Positions 52,201 through 61,405 of a stretch of 64,000 nt of DNA are shown here, piece after piece. Both the position numbers and the translations under genes were made by a program. The notes under the pieces are model-generated. The model saw nothing but the letters and a program-made list of their open reading frames with translations, was not told the origin of the DNA and made no database searches. Numbering within the stretch: the first letter of the stretch is position 1; each line of letters starts with the position of its first letter. Source of the DNA: Pseudoxanthomonas daejeonensis (GTDB taxonomy: Bacteria > Pseudomonadota > Gammaproteobacteria > Xanthomonadales > Xanthomonadaceae); assembly GCF_010093205.1 (NCBI RefSeq), contig NZ_PDWN01000011.1:62001-126000 (forward strand), in the 5' to 3' direction.

Positions 52201-53128
52201 GGACGAAACCGGCAGCGCCGACGCTGCGGCCACCAGGCCGGTGGCGACGGACGAGGGTTTCGATCCGGCTGCGATCCCGCCGCTGGCGCTGGACGTGGAC
52301 GACCTGCGTTATCGCCAGGCCATCCTGGGCAAGGCTTCGCTGCGCACGCGTCCGGTCCCGGCCGGGCTGAGCGTGGAGCGGCTGCAGGTGCAGGCCGGAG
52401 AACAGAAGATCGAAGCCACCGGCGAATGGCTGGGCCGCGGCGATGCGGCCCGCACCCACCTGGCGTTGCAGGTCGACAGTGGCGACATGGGCGCGCTGAT
52501 GGACGGGCTGGGTTACCGCAACTGGCTGGCGCGCGGCGAAGGCCAGGTGCACTTCGATGCCAGCTGGCCGGGTACGCCGGCGGGGTTCAGCCTGGCCGGA
52601 TTGCAGGGCAACCTGCGGATCGCCGCCAGGGATGGCCAGCTGCTGGAAGTGGAGCCGGGTGCAGGCCGCGTGCTCGGCCTGTTCAGCCTGGCCCAGCTGC
52701 CGCGGCGGATGATGCTCGACTTCCGCGATTTCTTTTCCAAGGGCTTCGCCTTCGACCGGCTGGAAGGCAGCGTCAGTTTCGCCGACGGTCAGGCCCATAC
52801 CGAGGACATGCTGATCGACGGTCCTGCCGCCGATATCCGCATCCGCGGCGACACCGACCTGCGTGCGCAGCGTTTCGACCAGACCATCGACGTGCTGCCC
52901 AAGTCCGGCAACCTGCTCACCGTGGTCGGCGCGGTGGCCGGCGGACCGGTCGGCGCGGCAGTGGGCGCGGCGGCCAATGCGGTGCTGTCGCGGCCGCTGG
53001 GCGAACTGGGCGCCAAGACCTACCGCGTCAGCGGACCGTGGAAGGAACCCAAGGTCGAAGTCATCAGCCGCGAGCAGTCGCGCACCGAAGCCGCAAGCGC
53101 GGCTGGCCACGACGCCGGCATGCCCTGA
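49241..53128 (+). CDS. yhdP: YhdP-family AsmA-like phospholipid-transport protein
   Basis: A 1295-residue inner-membrane-anchored periplasmic protein. One helix at about 14-37 (WVVYLLAIVLVLMALVLGAA), then a very long repetitive beta-rich region (DUF3971, about 40-900) and an AsmA-like C-terminal part (DMGALMDGLGYRNWLARGEG, VEPGAGRVLGLFSLAQLPRR, FDRLEGSVSFADG). In E. coli YhdP, with TamB and YdbH, bridges the periplasm to move phospholipids to the outer membrane. Starts 24 bases after rng. Confidence 0.92.
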   Translation: MPTPVRRRLRLARRWVVYLLAIVLVLMALVLGAASQLLPLAERHPDRIAAWLSEKAGRPVSFERVQTRWTRRGPLLQLEGLHIGEPGGGVGIGQAEVLLSMYAGLLPGRSFTELRLRGPSLTLERADDGRWSVLGLPMTGTADPLDYLEGLGELQVIGGQLEVRAPQLGLRTRIPKIDLRVRVDGRHVSAGALAWIRPDAAPAALAFEFDRDNGSGRTYFDLDTEALGAWAPLLHHGGIAPADGRGRVEAWAEMRGHRVVLATTRFQLRHVLFSGAPLADGQLPQVRLDEVRGRARWRVTADGWRLDAPSLRVVDHRGAQTLDGLVLAGGKRFALLAEQVDATPLLAIAALGDGLSPSLRAWLVRAAPQAQLSALQVAGVRGGPLQAQGRIERLAFAAVGDSPGIDGLAGRFDGDGQGWELALDPRSALRFDWPSGFGVVHELQLDGRLLAWREGDGWEVATPALHLDGGDYGAQVRGGLWFQGDGTRPWIGIAAEIEDAPVSVARKFWIHHKMSKAAVDWLDMALQDGIVSGGRGLVAGDLDDWPFVRDNGRFEATATIDDGRIRFQEQWPELDAMQAGVAFVGNGFSVQGQGRINGLAVQRVQAGIADFSHAPLQVRAEAKGDAAQLLELLRHSPLKKDNRETLANLAASGPAATTFAMDLPLGRGHGPAVIDGKVVLDGAKLAEKRWNLAFEAVRGAARYDASGFEAAELAVRHQGEEGLLSLRSGRHVRDAGNVFEAGLAVPMDADDLFARAPELGWLAPHVRGRSPWNLAVALPRQATGGSVGSLRLDSSLVGTKLDLPAPLAKPADEALQTKVQLGLPLGSGPIDVAFGERLALRARQRDGQTGVRVKLGSSTVDGEPPASGLVVGGRTSSLDALEWIGLARGDSGGGPPLREIDVLADELRLLGGVFPSTRLKLRPGAQALEVVVDGPALAGTVTVPDAAGAAVQGHFARLHWQPPAAAASRAVAAAIANAGEVDAIAAVDETGSADAAATRPVATDEGFDPAAIPPLALDVDDLRYRQAILGKASLRTRPVPAGLSVERLQVQAGEQKIEATGEWLGRGDAARTHLALQVDSGDMGALMDGLGYRNWLARGEGQVHFDASWPGTPAGFSLAGLQGNLRIAARDGQLLEVEPGAGRVLGLFSLAQLPRRMMLDFRDFFSKGFAFDRLEGSVSFADGQAHTEDMLIDGPAADIRIRGDTDLRAQRFDQTIDVLPKSGNLLTVVGAVAGGPVGAAVGAAANAVLSRPLGELGAKTYRVSGPWKEPKVEVISREQSRTEAASAAGHDAGMP

Positions 53129-53327
53129 GCGCGTGGGACGCGGGGAGTGGGCCCGTCTGTTGCCGTGACCTTCGCTGCGCAGTGAAGTGCCGATACAGGC
53201 CGGCAAACCGTCTCAAGCCACTGCTTCCGTCGCGGCATAGAGCAGCGCTGGCGCCGCCGTCTTCGCGATTCTTCGGGTCACCGTATCGGTAACGCAGCCG
53301 GCCAAGCCGGGCTCCACGGAGCGGAGA

Positions 53328-54062
53328 TCAGTCGCCGCTGCCGCGGACGAATTTCGGCAGGCGCAGTTTCACCCGGTGTTCCTTGGCGGGGCAGCCATGC
53401 GTGTCCACGCCGCGGAAATAACCACGCTGCCACTGCTCGCGCGCGGCCGCCGAATCCGGGTCGGGAAGTTCCTGCAGGAAATGCCCGCGGCTGTGCGTCC
53501 AGCGGCGGTGCTGTGCCTCCAGGTCCGGGGTCTCCGACAAGGGTCGCCACTCGGCCTGCACGTTCTCCAGCAGGGGGCGGTGCAACGGCAGCAGGTGGCA
53601 GAACGGTTCGCCGGCCTCGAAGCGCACCCGGCCCGGGCGGGTGAACTTCCAGTTCATGGTGAACGTGTAGGGGCTCCAGTCGGTCTCGACCACGCCGCTG
53701 AGCGCGGCGATGCCATCCTTGGGCCGGTTCAGCGGCCCGGTCGCCAGCAGTTCCACGCCGGGGTCGGAACGGAACAGGCAGGGCACATGGAAGGTCAGCA
53801 CGCCGTAGCCGAAGTGGCTCAGGGCCGGTGCCGCGGTGCCCGCGTCGGGCAATACGCGCACCTGCTCCAGCGCGTCGCCACCGCCCCATTCGGCGCTGAA
53901 GCCGGACTGGCACAGCAGTTCCCAGCCATGCGCGTTGGCCATGTCCAGGGGCAGGCAGCGGTAGGCGTAATGCTGGTCGGTGCGATTCATCCAGTCGCGC
54001 TCGCGTGGGGCCGGGCGGATGTCCAGGGTGTGGCCGTCGATCACGTGGGCGGTCAATTTCAT
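53328..54062 (-). CDS. DUF6065 protein, unknown function
   Basis: A 244-residue soluble protein without signal peptide. It is rich in Trp, His and Tyr (DWMNRTDQHYAYRCLPLDMA, TFTMNWKFTRPG, PFCHLLPL) and matches what I know of the DUF6065 family, whose members often sit near secondary-metabolite or oxygenase genes. Here it is transcribed against its neighbours in the middle of the otherwise conserved yhdP-tldD order, so it probably inserted there. The 199-base gap to yhdP holds nothing I can identify. No catalytic motif assigned. Confidence 0.7.
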   Translation of the reverse strand: MKLTAHVIDGHTLDIRPAPRERDWMNRTDQHYAYRCLPLDMANAHGWELLCQSGFSAEWGGGDALEQVRVLPDAGTAAPALSHFGYGVLTFHVPCLFRSDPGVELLATGPLNRPKDGIAALSGVVETDWSPYTFTMNWKFTRPGRVRFEAGEPFCHLLPLHRPLLENVQAEWRPLSETPDLEAQHRRWTHSRGHFLQELPDPDSAAAREQWQRGYFRGVDTHGCPAKEHRVKLRLPKFVRGSGD

Positions 54063-54174
54063 CTGTTGGCCGGAGGCTGTGCAGTGAAGGCGCGGGGCGC
54101 GGGTGCTGTCATCATAGGCCGCTGCAGTGCCTGCGCTGCTTGCCTTTCCCGCATCCGGACCCAATTTCGTACCG

Positions 54175-55620
54175 ATGACCGACTCCGCGCTGACCCTCGC
54201 CGAAACCCGCCTGCTGCTGCCCGGCGGCCTCGATCCGACCGGACTGGACCGCACCTTCGGCGCGTTGCTCGGGCCGGGCATCGATTTCGGCGACCTGTAT
54301 TTCCAGCATTCGCGGCGCGAGAGCTGGACGGTGGAAGACAGCATCGTCAAGGACGGCGCGCATTCGATCGAGCAGGGCGTGGGCGTGCGCGCGATCTCCG
54401 GGGAGAAGACCGGTTTCGCCTATTCGGACGACATCAACGCCGATGCCCTTCACCTGGCCGCCGGTTCGGCGCGCGCCATCGCACGCGACGGCAGTGCGCA
54501 CTCGCCGCGCCAGCTGGTGCGCAGCGGCGGTCACGCGCTTTATCCGGCGCTCGATCCGGTCGACGGCATGGGCAACGAGGACAAGGTCGAGCAGCTGCGG
54601 GTGCTCGACCGTCTGTTGCGCGCGGCCGATCCGCGCGTGGTGCAGGTCTCGGTAAGCCTGTCCGGCGGCGTGGACACGGTGCTGGTGGCGCGCAGCGACG
54701 GCGTGCTCGCCGCCGACGTGCGTCCGCTGGTCCGCCTCAACGTGCAGGTGATCGTCGAGCAGGCCGGGCGTCGCGAATCGGGATATTCCGGTGGCGGCGG
54801 TCGCTATTCGTACGCTGAGCTGTTTTCGGGCGGACGTCCGGAAAAGCTCGCGCGCGAAGCGTTGCGCCAGGCGCTGGTGAACCTGGACGCGATCGATGCG
54901 CCGGCCGGCACGATGTCGGTGGTGCTTGGCGCCGGCTGGCCGGGCGTGCTGCTGCACGAGGCGGTCGGCCACGGCCTGGAAGGCGACTTCAATCGCAAGG
55001 GCACGTCGACCTACGCCGGGCGCATGGGCCAGCGCGTGGCGGCGCCGGGCGTGACCATCGTCGACGACGGCACCCTCGAGGGCCGCCGCGGTTCGCTCAA
55101 CATCGACGACGAGGGCATGCCGACGCGCTGCACCACGCTGATCGAGGACGGCGTGCTGGTCGGCTACATGCAGGATTCGCTCAACGCGCGGCTGATGGGC
55201 ATGGCGCCCACCGGCAACGGCCGGCGCGAGTCGTTCGCGCACCTGGTGATGCCGCGCATGACCAACACCTACATGCTGGCCGGCACGCACGATCCGCAGG
55301 AGATGATCCGCTCGGTGAAGAAGGGCCTGTACGCGGTCAACTTCGGCGGCGGCCAGGTCGACATCACCAGTGGCAAGTACGTGTTCTCCGCGACCGAGGC
55401 CTACCTGATCGAGGACGGCAAGGTCACCGCGCCGGTGAAGGGCGCGACCCTGATCGGCAACGGGCCGGAAACGATGCAGAAGGTGCGCATGGTCGGCCAC
55501 GACCTCGCGCTGGACGAAGGCGTGGGCGTATGCGGCAAGGACGGGCAGAGCGTGCCGGTGGGCGTGGGCCAGCCGTCGTTGCTGATCGACGGGCTGACCG
55601 TGGGCGGTACGCGCGCGTGA
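54175..55620 (+). CDS. tldD: Metalloprotease TldD
   Basis: A 481-residue subunit, the same length as E. coli TldD. The zinc-binding HExxxH motif is in [13 protein letters not shown]; the third ligand cysteine is expected in the C-terminal KDGQ region ([13 protein letters not shown]). With PmbA/TldE, encoded 1 kb downstream, it forms a heterodimeric protease that trims unfolded peptides such as microcin precursors and antitoxin CcdA. ATG 54175 fits family length. Confidence 0.95.
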   Translation: MTDSALTLAETRLLLPGGLDPTGLDRTFGALLGPGIDFGDLYFQHSRRESWTVEDSIVKDGAHSIEQGVGVRAISGEKTGFAYSDDINADALHLAAGSARAIARDGSAHSPRQLVRSGGHALYPALDPVDGMGNEDKVEQLRVLDRLLRAADPRVVQVSVSLSGGVDTVLVARSDGVLAADVRPLVRLNVQVIVEQAGRRESGYSGGGGRYSYAELFSGGRPEKLAREALRQALVNLDAIDAPAGTMSVVLGAGWPGVLLHEAVGHGLEGDFNRKGTSTYAGRMGQRVAAPGVTIVDDGTLEGRRGSLNIDDEGMPTRCTTLIEDGVLVGYMQDSLNARLMGMAPTGNGRRESFAHLVMPRMTNTYMLAGTHDPQEMIRSVKKGLYAVNFGGGQVDITSGKYVFSATEAYLIEDGKVTAPVKGATLIGNGPETMQKVRMVGHDLALDEGVGVCGKDGQSVPVGVGQPSLLIDGLTVGGTRA

Positions 55621-55631
55621 AGCGCGCGCCC

Positions 55632-56216
55632 TCAGTCCTCGCGCGCGTCCGCGCCTTCGTCGAATCCGGCTTCGCCGTCTTCCGTGGCGGCCACGGCACT
55701 GCCGAGCAGCAGCGTGCGCAGTTCGCGGAACAGTTCGCGGAAGGCGCGCGGCGGCTTGTTGCGCAGCTTTTCCTCGTGCGCGTTGCGGACCAGCTGGCGC
55801 AGGTGCTGGCGATCGGCCGCGGGGTACTCCTCCAGCAGCTCGGCCAGCGCCGCGTCGCCGTCGGCGATCAGGCGTTCGCGCCACGCCTCGACCCGGTGCA
55901 TCGCGGCGATCTCGCGGCGGGCGGCCACGCCGTCCTCGTCCAGCGCGTCGCGGATGGCCTCGAGCGTCTCGTCTTCCTCGCGCCGCATCTGCTTGGCCAG
56001 GAACGCGAGCTGGCGCTTGCGGGCGATGTGGGCGGTGATCTTCCGGGTCTGCTCCAGGTGCGGCAGCAGGTCGTCGGGGATCGGCAGCTTGGACAGCTGG
56101 GTCGGGGTCAGGCTGGCGAGCTTCTCGGCCAGTTCCAGCACGCCCAGCGCTTCGCGGCGCTGCTGGCTGCGGCTGGACGAAAGGAATTCGCCGGTGTCTT
56201 GGTCGCGTCCGCGCAT
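55632..56216 (-). CDS. yjgA: Ribosome-associated protein YjgA (DUF615)
   Basis: A 194-residue, highly charged, mostly helical protein associated with late 50S assembly intermediates. Family features are [40 protein letters not shown] and [20 protein letters not shown]. It lies between tldD and pmbA on the opposite strand; yjgA next to pmbA is the usual divergent pair in gammaproteobacteria. Confidence 0.92.
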   Translation of the reverse strand: MRGRDQDTGEFLSSSRSQQRREALGVLELAEKLASLTPTQLSKLPIPDDLLPHLEQTRKITAHIARKRQLAFLAKQMRREEDETLEAIRDALDEDGVAARREIAAMHRVEAWRERLIADGDAALAELLEEYPAADRQHLRQLVRNAHEEKLRNKPPRAFRELFRELRTLLLGSAVAATEDGEAGFDEGADARED

Positions 56217-56659
56217 GGGTCGGGGGCTCTGTCGGGTACCGCGGATTCTACCCGGGCCGGGCTGAATTCCGGACGGGCGCGGGATTTTCCAGAGGCAAGT
56301 GCGAGGCGCTGGCTCCGGCAGGGGACGCGCCAGGCCGGGGATGTCGCTTTCCCCTCGGATGGGCATCCTGCCCCTACTCGGGCGCAGGCCATCCATGGCC
56401 TGCTTGTCGCGACACCCCCGGCCTGGCGCGTCCTTAGCGATCTGCGCGGTCCTGGCGTCTTGCCGGACTGGAGCAATCGGCCGTCCTTCGAGGCGGGCGC
56501 TGTGTCCTTGCGAGGGAGCCGGCGGCGGCGCCGTCGAGTCCCCATGAACGCATCCATGGCGTGTTCCGGCGCAAGGGCACGACGTGCGCCGGCGACGAAT
56601 CAGCCCGGCACGATGCCTCCCTTCATTGATCGAACAACCGAATTTCCGAGGTACACCGC
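56217..56659. other. 443-base intergenic gap between yjgA and pmbA
   Basis: No credible gene is present; open frames here lack ribosome-binding sites and family resemblance. The segment holds the large palindromic element at 56323-56433 and presumably the divergent promoters of yjgA and pmbA, which I cannot place confidently. Confidence 0.6.
56323..56433. repeat. Large branched palindromic element
   Basis: Outer arms are an 18-base perfect inverted repeat (GGACGCGCCAGGCCGGGG at 56323-56340, complement at 56416-56433), extended past one mismatch by TGTCGC/GCGACA. Inside are two smaller hairpins: GGGCA-TCC-TGCCC (56361-56373) and GCAGGCCAT-CC-ATGGCCTGC (56384-56403). The whole would fold into a cruciform or a branched RNA about 110 bases long. 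Function unknown; mobile REP-like element or structured RNA are options. Confidence 0.75.
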
Positions 56660-58030
56660 TTGAACGACATCGTGCGCAATGACGACAGCCATGCGCGGCT
56701 GGACCAGCTGGCCGGGATCTCGCGGCGGCTGCTGGACCGCGCGCGCGCGCTGGGTGCCAGCCAGGCTGAGGTGAGCTGCAGCGAGGAGCACGGACTGAAC
56801 GTGTCCGTGCGCATGGGCGAGGTGGAGACGGTCGAATCGACTCGCGACCGCGGCATCGCGGTGACAGTGTACTTCGGCCAGCGCAAGGGCAGCGCAAGCA
56901 CCGCCGACCTGCACGAGGCCAGCCTGGAGGCGACGGTCGAGCAGGCCTGCGCCATTGCCCGGCATACCGAGGACGATCCGGTGGCCGGACTGGCCGACGC
57001 GGCGCTGATGGCGCGGCCGCTCGCCGACGGCAACTTCCCCGACCTGGATACGTGGCATCCGTGGCGGCTCGACGCGGACGAGGCGATCGACCTGGCGCTG
57101 GCCTGCGAAGCGGCCGGCCGCGAAGCCGATGCCCGGGTGAGCAATTCCGATGGCGCCTCGTTCGGCAGTGGCGAGAGCGTGTCGGTGTACGCCAACAGCC
57201 ACGGATTCATCGGGCGCGAGCGCGAGACCCAGCATTCGCTCGGCGTGGCGCTGATCACCGGCCAGGGCGACGCGATGCAGCGCGACGCCTGGTACAGCAT
57301 CGGCCTGGCCCGCGAAGACCTGGAAGCACCGGCCGCCATCGGTCGTCGCGCGGCCGAGCGCACCGTCGCGCGCCTGGACCCGCGCAGCGCGCCGACCGGC
57401 GAGTACCCGGTGCTGTTCTCGACCGAGGTCGCGCGTTCGCTGGTCGGCCACCTGCTCAACGCGGTATCCGGCGGTGCGCTGTACCGTCGCGCGAGTTTCC
57501 TGCTCGACAGCGCCGGCACGCGCCTGTTTCCGGAATGGTTCGCCATCGGCGAGCACCCTTTGCGGCGCCACGGCCTGCGCTCGACCGCGTTCGATGCCGA
57601 GGGCGTGGCTACCCGCGAGAATCCGCTGGTGGTGGACGGCGTGCTGCAGCGCTACGTGCTGGGCAGCTACTCGGCGCGCAAGCTCGGCCTGCAGACCACG
57701 GCCAATGCCGGCGGCGTGCACAACCTGGACGTGGCCGCCAACGCGGGCGGCCTGGACGAACTGGTCCGTGGCATGGGGCGTGGCCTGCTGGTGACCGAAC
57801 TGATGGGGCAGGGCGTCAATGGGGTCACGGGCGACTACTCGCGCGGCGCGGCCGGGTTCTGGATCGAGGACGGTGCGATCGCCTATCCGGTCGACGAGCT
57901 CACCATCGCCGGCAACCTTCGCAGCATGTTCGCCGGAATCGAAGCGGTGGGCAGCGGCTTCGACCCGCGCTCGCACATCCGCATCGGGCCGGTCCTGGTG
58001 GGGCGCATGACCGTTGCAGGGGGCGGATGA
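56660..58030 (+). CDS. pmbA: Metalloprotease PmbA/TldE
   Basis: A 456-residue partner of TldD, lacking the zinc HExxxH motif itself as expected. Family stretches include [56 protein letters not shown] and [15 protein letters not shown]. It begins at TTG 56660, a rare start, since no earlier ATG or GTG in frame gives the family N-terminus. Confidence 0.94.
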   Translation: MNDIVRNDDSHARLDQLAGISRRLLDRARALGASQAEVSCSEEHGLNVSVRMGEVETVESTRDRGIAVTVYFGQRKGSASTADLHEASLEATVEQACAIARHTEDDPVAGLADAALMARPLADGNFPDLDTWHPWRLDADEAIDLALACEAAGREADARVSNSDGASFGSGESVSVYANSHGFIGRERETQHSLGVALITGQGDAMQRDAWYSIGLAREDLEAPAAIGRRAAERTVARLDPRSAPTGEYPVLFSTEVARSLVGHLLNAVSGGALYRRASFLLDSAGTRLFPEWFAIGEHPLRRHGLRSTAFDAEGVATRENPLVVDGVLQRYVLGSYSARKLGLQTTANAGGVHNLDVAANAGGLDELVRGMGRGLLVTELMGQGVNGVTGDYSRGAAGFWIEDGAIAYPVDELTIAGNLRSMFAGIEAVGSGFDPRSHIRIGPVLVGRMTVAGGG

Positions 58031-58106
58031 CGTATCCTCGGACGTGGGCGCCGCAGCGGGGAAGCGGCGCCGTAGCCATCCAGACACCAACTGCAAGGGG
58101 AATGCA

Positions 58107-58517
58107 ATGAGCGAATTCGAGACCTACACCGCACCGCCGGCGGAGCCCAACGGCCCGGCGAGCAGCGAAGAGAAGCAGTGGGCGCTGTTCGGCCACCTGA
58201 CCGCGCTGACCGGCCTGTTCACCGGTGGCGTCGGCAATATCGTCGGCCCGCTGGTGATCTGGCTGGTCAAGAAGGACACCATGCCCTTCGCCAGCGACCA
58301 GGCCAAGGAAGCGCTGAACTTCAACATCACCCTGTTGATCATCGGCGTGATCCTGCTCCTGATCACGATGGTCACCTTCGGCATCGGCGCGATCCTGACC
58401 GTGCCGCTGGGCTTGCTGCTGGGCCTGGCGTGGCTGATCCTGACCATCGTCGCGGCGATCAAGGCCAACGACGGCGTCGCCTACCGCTATCCGTTCACGC
58501 TGCGACTGGTGAAGTAA
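58107..58517 (+). CDS. DUF4870 small membrane protein
   Basis: A 136-residue protein of the DUF4870 family. SEEKQWALFGHLTALTGLFT leads the first helix, followed by GPLVIWLVKKDTMPFASDQA with the family-typical short cytoplasmic loop, and two long helices (about 68-112). The tail AYRYPFTLRLVK is conserved. AAGGGG is seven bases before ATG 58107. Role unknown; ends in a strong terminator. Confidence 0.88.
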   Translation: MSEFETYTAPPAEPNGPASSEEKQWALFGHLTALTGLFTGGVGNIVGPLVIWLVKKDTMPFASDQAKEALNFNITLLIIGVILLLITMVTFGIGAILTVPLGLLLGLAWLILTIVAAIKANDGVAYRYPFTLRLVK

Positions 58518-58534
58518 GCCTCGCGCGTAAGCGA

Positions 58535-58567
58535 AAAGGGCCCGGCATGTCCGGGCCCTTTTTTTTT
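58535..58567 (+). terminator. Rho-independent terminator after the DUF4870 gene
   Basis: Perfect 12-bp stem AAAAGGGCCCGG / CCGGGCCCTTTT (58535-58546, 58552-58563) with CATGT loop and a continuous T run. It can also act on the minus strand for ispA, which ends at 58602. Confidence 0.9.
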
Positions 58568-58601
58568 GTGCATGCCGTGCAGGTTCGCGGCCCGCCTCGC
58601 G

Positions 58602-59477
58602 CTAGTGCGAGCGTTTCACCGCAAGTTCGCCCAGCGCGACCAGAGCGGCGCCGCGTTCGCCGAGCGGGGCCAGCACGTCACGCATCGCCGTCGCCAGTTC
58701 CTCGAGCTTGGCGCGCGCGCCCTCCATGCCCAGCAGCGCCGGGTAGGTCGACTTGGCCTGGGCCACGTCCTTGCCGGCGGTCTTGCCCAGCTGCGCGGAG
58801 CTGGCCTCGATGTCGAGCAGGTCGTCGCGCACCTGGAAGGCCAGGCCCAGTGCGCTGGCGAAAACATCCAGCCGGGCAAGCGTGCCGGCGTCGGCACCAC
58901 CGCCCAGGGCACCCATGCGCACCGCCGCGCGGATCAGCGCGCCGGTCTTGAGCGCGTGCATGTGTTGCAACTGTTGCAGCGCCTGCGTGCGTCCGGTGGC
59001 ATCGATGTCCAGCGCCTGGCCGCCGCACATGCCGGCGACGCCGGAGGCGCCGGCCAGCGTGCCGACCCAGTCGATGCGCAACTGCGCCGGCGCATCGGAC
59101 GCAGACAGCGCGGCGAAGGCCAGGGTCTGCAGCGCATCGCCGGCGAGGATCGCGGTGGCTTCGTCGAACGCGACGTGCACGGTCGGCTGGCCGCGGCGCA
59201 GGTCGTCGTCGTCCATTGCCGGCAGGTCGTCATGGACCAGCGAGTAGGCATGGACCAGCTCGACGGCCGCGGCGGGCGCGTCGAGCAGGGTTTCGTCGGT
59301 GCCCAGCGCGACGCCCGCGGCGTAGACCAGCAGCGGACGCATGCGCTTGCCGCCGCCGAGCGTTGCGTGGCGCATCGCCGCATGCAGGCGCGAAGGCTCG
59401 CTGGCGGGATCGGGCAGCAGGCGCTCCAGCGTGGCTTCGGTCCGCGCCGTCCAGCGCGCGAAGGCCTCACTCGCCAT
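58602..59477 (-). CDS. ispA: Farnesyl diphosphate synthase (polyprenyl synthetase)
   Basis: A 291-residue prenyltransferase that condenses isopentenyl diphosphate with dimethylallyl and geranyl diphosphates. The first aspartate-rich motif is in [16 protein letters not shown] and the second in [26 protein letters not shown] and the GDALQTLAF segment are also typical. Its start lies inside the end of xseB (11-base overlap). dxs, which often follows ispA, is absent here. Confidence 0.94.
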   Translation of the reverse strand: MASEAFARWTARTEATLERLLPDPASEPSRLHAAMRHATLGGGKRMRPLLVYAAGVALGTDETLLDAPAAAVELVHAYSLVHDDLPAMDDDDLRRGQPTVHVAFDEATAILAGDALQTLAFAALSASDAPAQLRIDWVGTLAGASGVAGMCGGQALDIDATGRTQALQQLQHMHALKTGALIRAAVRMGALGGGADAGTLARLDVFASALGLAFQVRDDLLDIEASSAQLGKTAGKDVAQAKSTYPALLGMEGARAKLEELATAMRDVLAPLGERGAALVALGELAVKRSH

Positions 59478-59724
59478 CGTGACTGGCGAAAGGCTGGGCC
59501 TGGTCGGGCTGATCGGGGTCGGTGAGCAGGCGCACGCGCAGCTCGGCCTGTTCAAGCGCGGTCTGGCAGCGGCGATAGAGGCCGACGCCGCGTTCGTACG
59601 CGGCCAGCGAATCCTCCAGGCTCATCTCGCCCTGTTCCATCTTTTCGACCAGCATTTCCAGCTCGTCCAGCGAATGCTCGAACTGGGCGACCGGCGAGGC
59701 GTCGGGGGTGGCTTTCTTGGGCAT
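59467..59724 (-). CDS. xseB: Exodeoxyribonuclease VII small subunit
   Basis: An 85-residue helical subunit that binds XseA to form the single-strand-specific nuclease. [20 protein letters not shown] and [19 protein letters not shown] are the family core. The start [11 protein letters not shown] is preferred over an upstream ATG (59745). Overlaps ispA by 11 bases; the xseB-ispA pair is conserved. Confidence 0.94.
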   Translation of the reverse strand: MPKKATPDASPVAQFEHSLDELEMLVEKMEQGEMSLEDSLAAYERGVGLYRRCQTALEQAELRVRLLTDPDQPDQAQPFASHDGE

Positions 59725-59755
59725 GCGGGAAGTGTGGCGGCGCACCGCGGAAGGG

Positions 59756-61111
59756 TCAACGCGCGGATGCGTCGCCGATCCCGGGGGGCTGCCAGGACAG
59801 GTGCCAGCCGCGGGCCTTCAGCCACAGGGCCAGGGCCTCCGACCAGGCGACGTCGGCGGCGGCGAGCAGGTGGCCGTCCGCCCCCGAAAGCAGCGGCAGG
59901 TGCGCGCGCCGCCATGGCGGTACGCCGCGCTCCTGCAGCACCTGCTTGAGCGCGTGCGAGTGGTCGCGGCCGGGCAGGACGATGCGCTCGCCGCCCTGGC
60001 GCGCATGCACGCGCACGGGAGCGTCGAAGCCCGTCGCCGCCGGGTTCCCCTGGTCGTCGCGCAGCAGCAGGCGGCCTCCGTCGGGCAATGCCAGCGGCGT
60101 GCGGCCGTCCCATCGCACGTTCCAGTCCGGCGGCAGCGGCGCGCGCTGGCGGTCTGCATGCAGGAAGTCGCGCCAGCGCAGGACCCGGGCGCCGGCCCAG
60201 GCGAAGGCGGCCTCCGCGTCGGCGCGTGCTTCCAGCAGCCCGGTCTCGATCCGCTCCACGCCCTGGGCCGGCAGCGGCGGCAGTCCGAGGGTGCGGATCC
60301 AGTGGCGCAGCAGGCGCGCACGCCGCTCCGCGGGCAGCGCCGTCAGCGTTGCCACGCGCAGCGTGCGTGGATCGTCGCCTGCATGGGTGCGCAGCAGGGC
60401 GGCGTCTTCGGATGCGAGCAGCGCATCGGCCTGTGCGCAGAGCGCGGCACTGCGTGCCAGCGACGCGGCGGCATGCGGCCAGCGTTGCCGCATCAGGGGC
60501 AGCAGCTGCAGGCGCAGGAAGTTGCGGTCCGGATCGGGCAACGCATTGCTCGGATCCTCGATCCAGGCCAGGCCGTGCGCTTGCGCATACGCGTGCAAGG
60601 CCTCGCGAGGCTGCGACAGCAGCGGACGCCATTGCCAGGCGTCACCCAGCGCGCGCACCACGCGCATCGCGCCCAGTCCCTCCGGTCCGGAGGCCCGCAG
60701 GGCGCGCAGCAGGAAAGTCTCCGCCTGGTCGTCGAGATGGTGCGCGGTCACCAGCAGGTCGCCGGGTGCCAGGGTGCCGGATAGCGCGGCGTAGCGGGCT
60801 TCACGGGCCGCCGCTTCCAGCCCGGTGCCGGTGTCGCGCGGCACCTCGATGCGCAGCACCTGCAACGGCACTTCCAGCGCCTGCGCCTGGCGCATGCAGT
60901 GCGCGGCCCAGTCGTCGGCGCTGGCCTGCAGGCCGTGATGCACGTGCACCGCGCGCAGGCCGCGCGCGCGGATCACCGGGTCGCTGGCCAGGCGGTGCAG
61001 CAGCACGCTCGAATCCAGGCCGCCGCTGCAGGCCACGACGATCGCGCCGCGCGCCGTGGCGGGCGGTTCGGGCAGGGGGAGCAACGGGGGAGCCGGTTCG
61101 CCGGGGGCCAT
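59756..61111 (-). CDS. tilS: tRNA(Ile)-lysidine synthetase
   Basis: A 451-residue enzyme that converts C34 of the minor isoleucine tRNA to lysidine so that it reads AUA. The PP-loop ATP motif is [16 protein letters not shown] and the family motif [13 protein letters not shown] follows; GMEGLRAM-like [11 protein letters not shown] and a C-terminal tRNA-binding domain ([20 protein letters not shown]) complete it. ATG 61111 is preferred over GTG 61132. Confidence 0.94.
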   Translation of the reverse strand: MAPGEPAPPLLPLPEPPATARGAIVVACSGGLDSSVLLHRLASDPVIRARGLRAVHVHHGLQASADDWAAHCMRQAQALEVPLQVLRIEVPRDTGTGLEAAAREARYAALSGTLAPGDLLVTAHHLDDQAETFLLRALRASGPEGLGAMRVVRALGDAWQWRPLLSQPREALHAYAQAHGLAWIEDPSNALPDPDRNFLRLQLLPLMRQRWPHAAASLARSAALCAQADALLASEDAALLRTHAGDDPRTLRVATLTALPAERRARLLRHWIRTLGLPPLPAQGVERIETGLLEARADAEAAFAWAGARVLRWRDFLHADRQRAPLPPDWNVRWDGRTPLALPDGGRLLLRDDQGNPAATGFDAPVRVHARQGGERIVLPGRDHSHALKQVLQERGVPPWRRAHLPLLSGADGHLLAAADVAWSEALALWLKARGWHLSWQPPGIGDASAR

Positions 61112-61141
61112 GCCGCTATCGTAGCCGGGCACGATCGCCGC

Positions 61142-61321
61142 TCAGCGCACCTGGCGCAGGATCACCACGATGGCGAAGATCCAGCACACGGTCACGAACC
61201 AGGCGAGCACCCAGATCGAGGCGATGCCGCGGCGGTGTCCGTACAGGCGGTTGATGACCAGCGCCACCAGCAAAGGCACCACGAACAGCGCCAGCGGCGG
61301 CACCCAGCCGGGCACGTTCAT
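61142..61321 (-). CDS. Small two-helix membrane protein
   Basis: A 59-residue protein, MNVPGWVPPLALFVVPLLVA then NRLYGHRRGIA, with helices at about 6-23 and 35-54 and a basic connecting loop. It sits in the minus-strand operon between accA and tilS with plausible spacing (84 and 30 bases). ATG 61321 is chosen since longer forms add low-complexity Arg/Pro sequence. I recognise no family; a real gene is likely but not certain. Confidence 0.55.
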   Translation of the reverse strand: MNVPGWVPPLALFVVPLLVALVINRLYGHRRGIASIWVLAWFVTVCWIFAIVVILRQVR

Positions 61322-61405
61322 GCGCGCGGTCCCGCGGCGGCCAAGGATGGGAAGTGGCACGACGGGCGGCCGGCATCGCGCCGGCACGCCGGTGTCCGGC
61401 AATCC

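Noticed and set aside
56299-56547. Small open frame in the yjgA-pmbA gap
   Set aside because: It runs through the palindromic element, lacks a ribosome-binding site, and its product is low-complexity Arg/Pro/Gly sequence.
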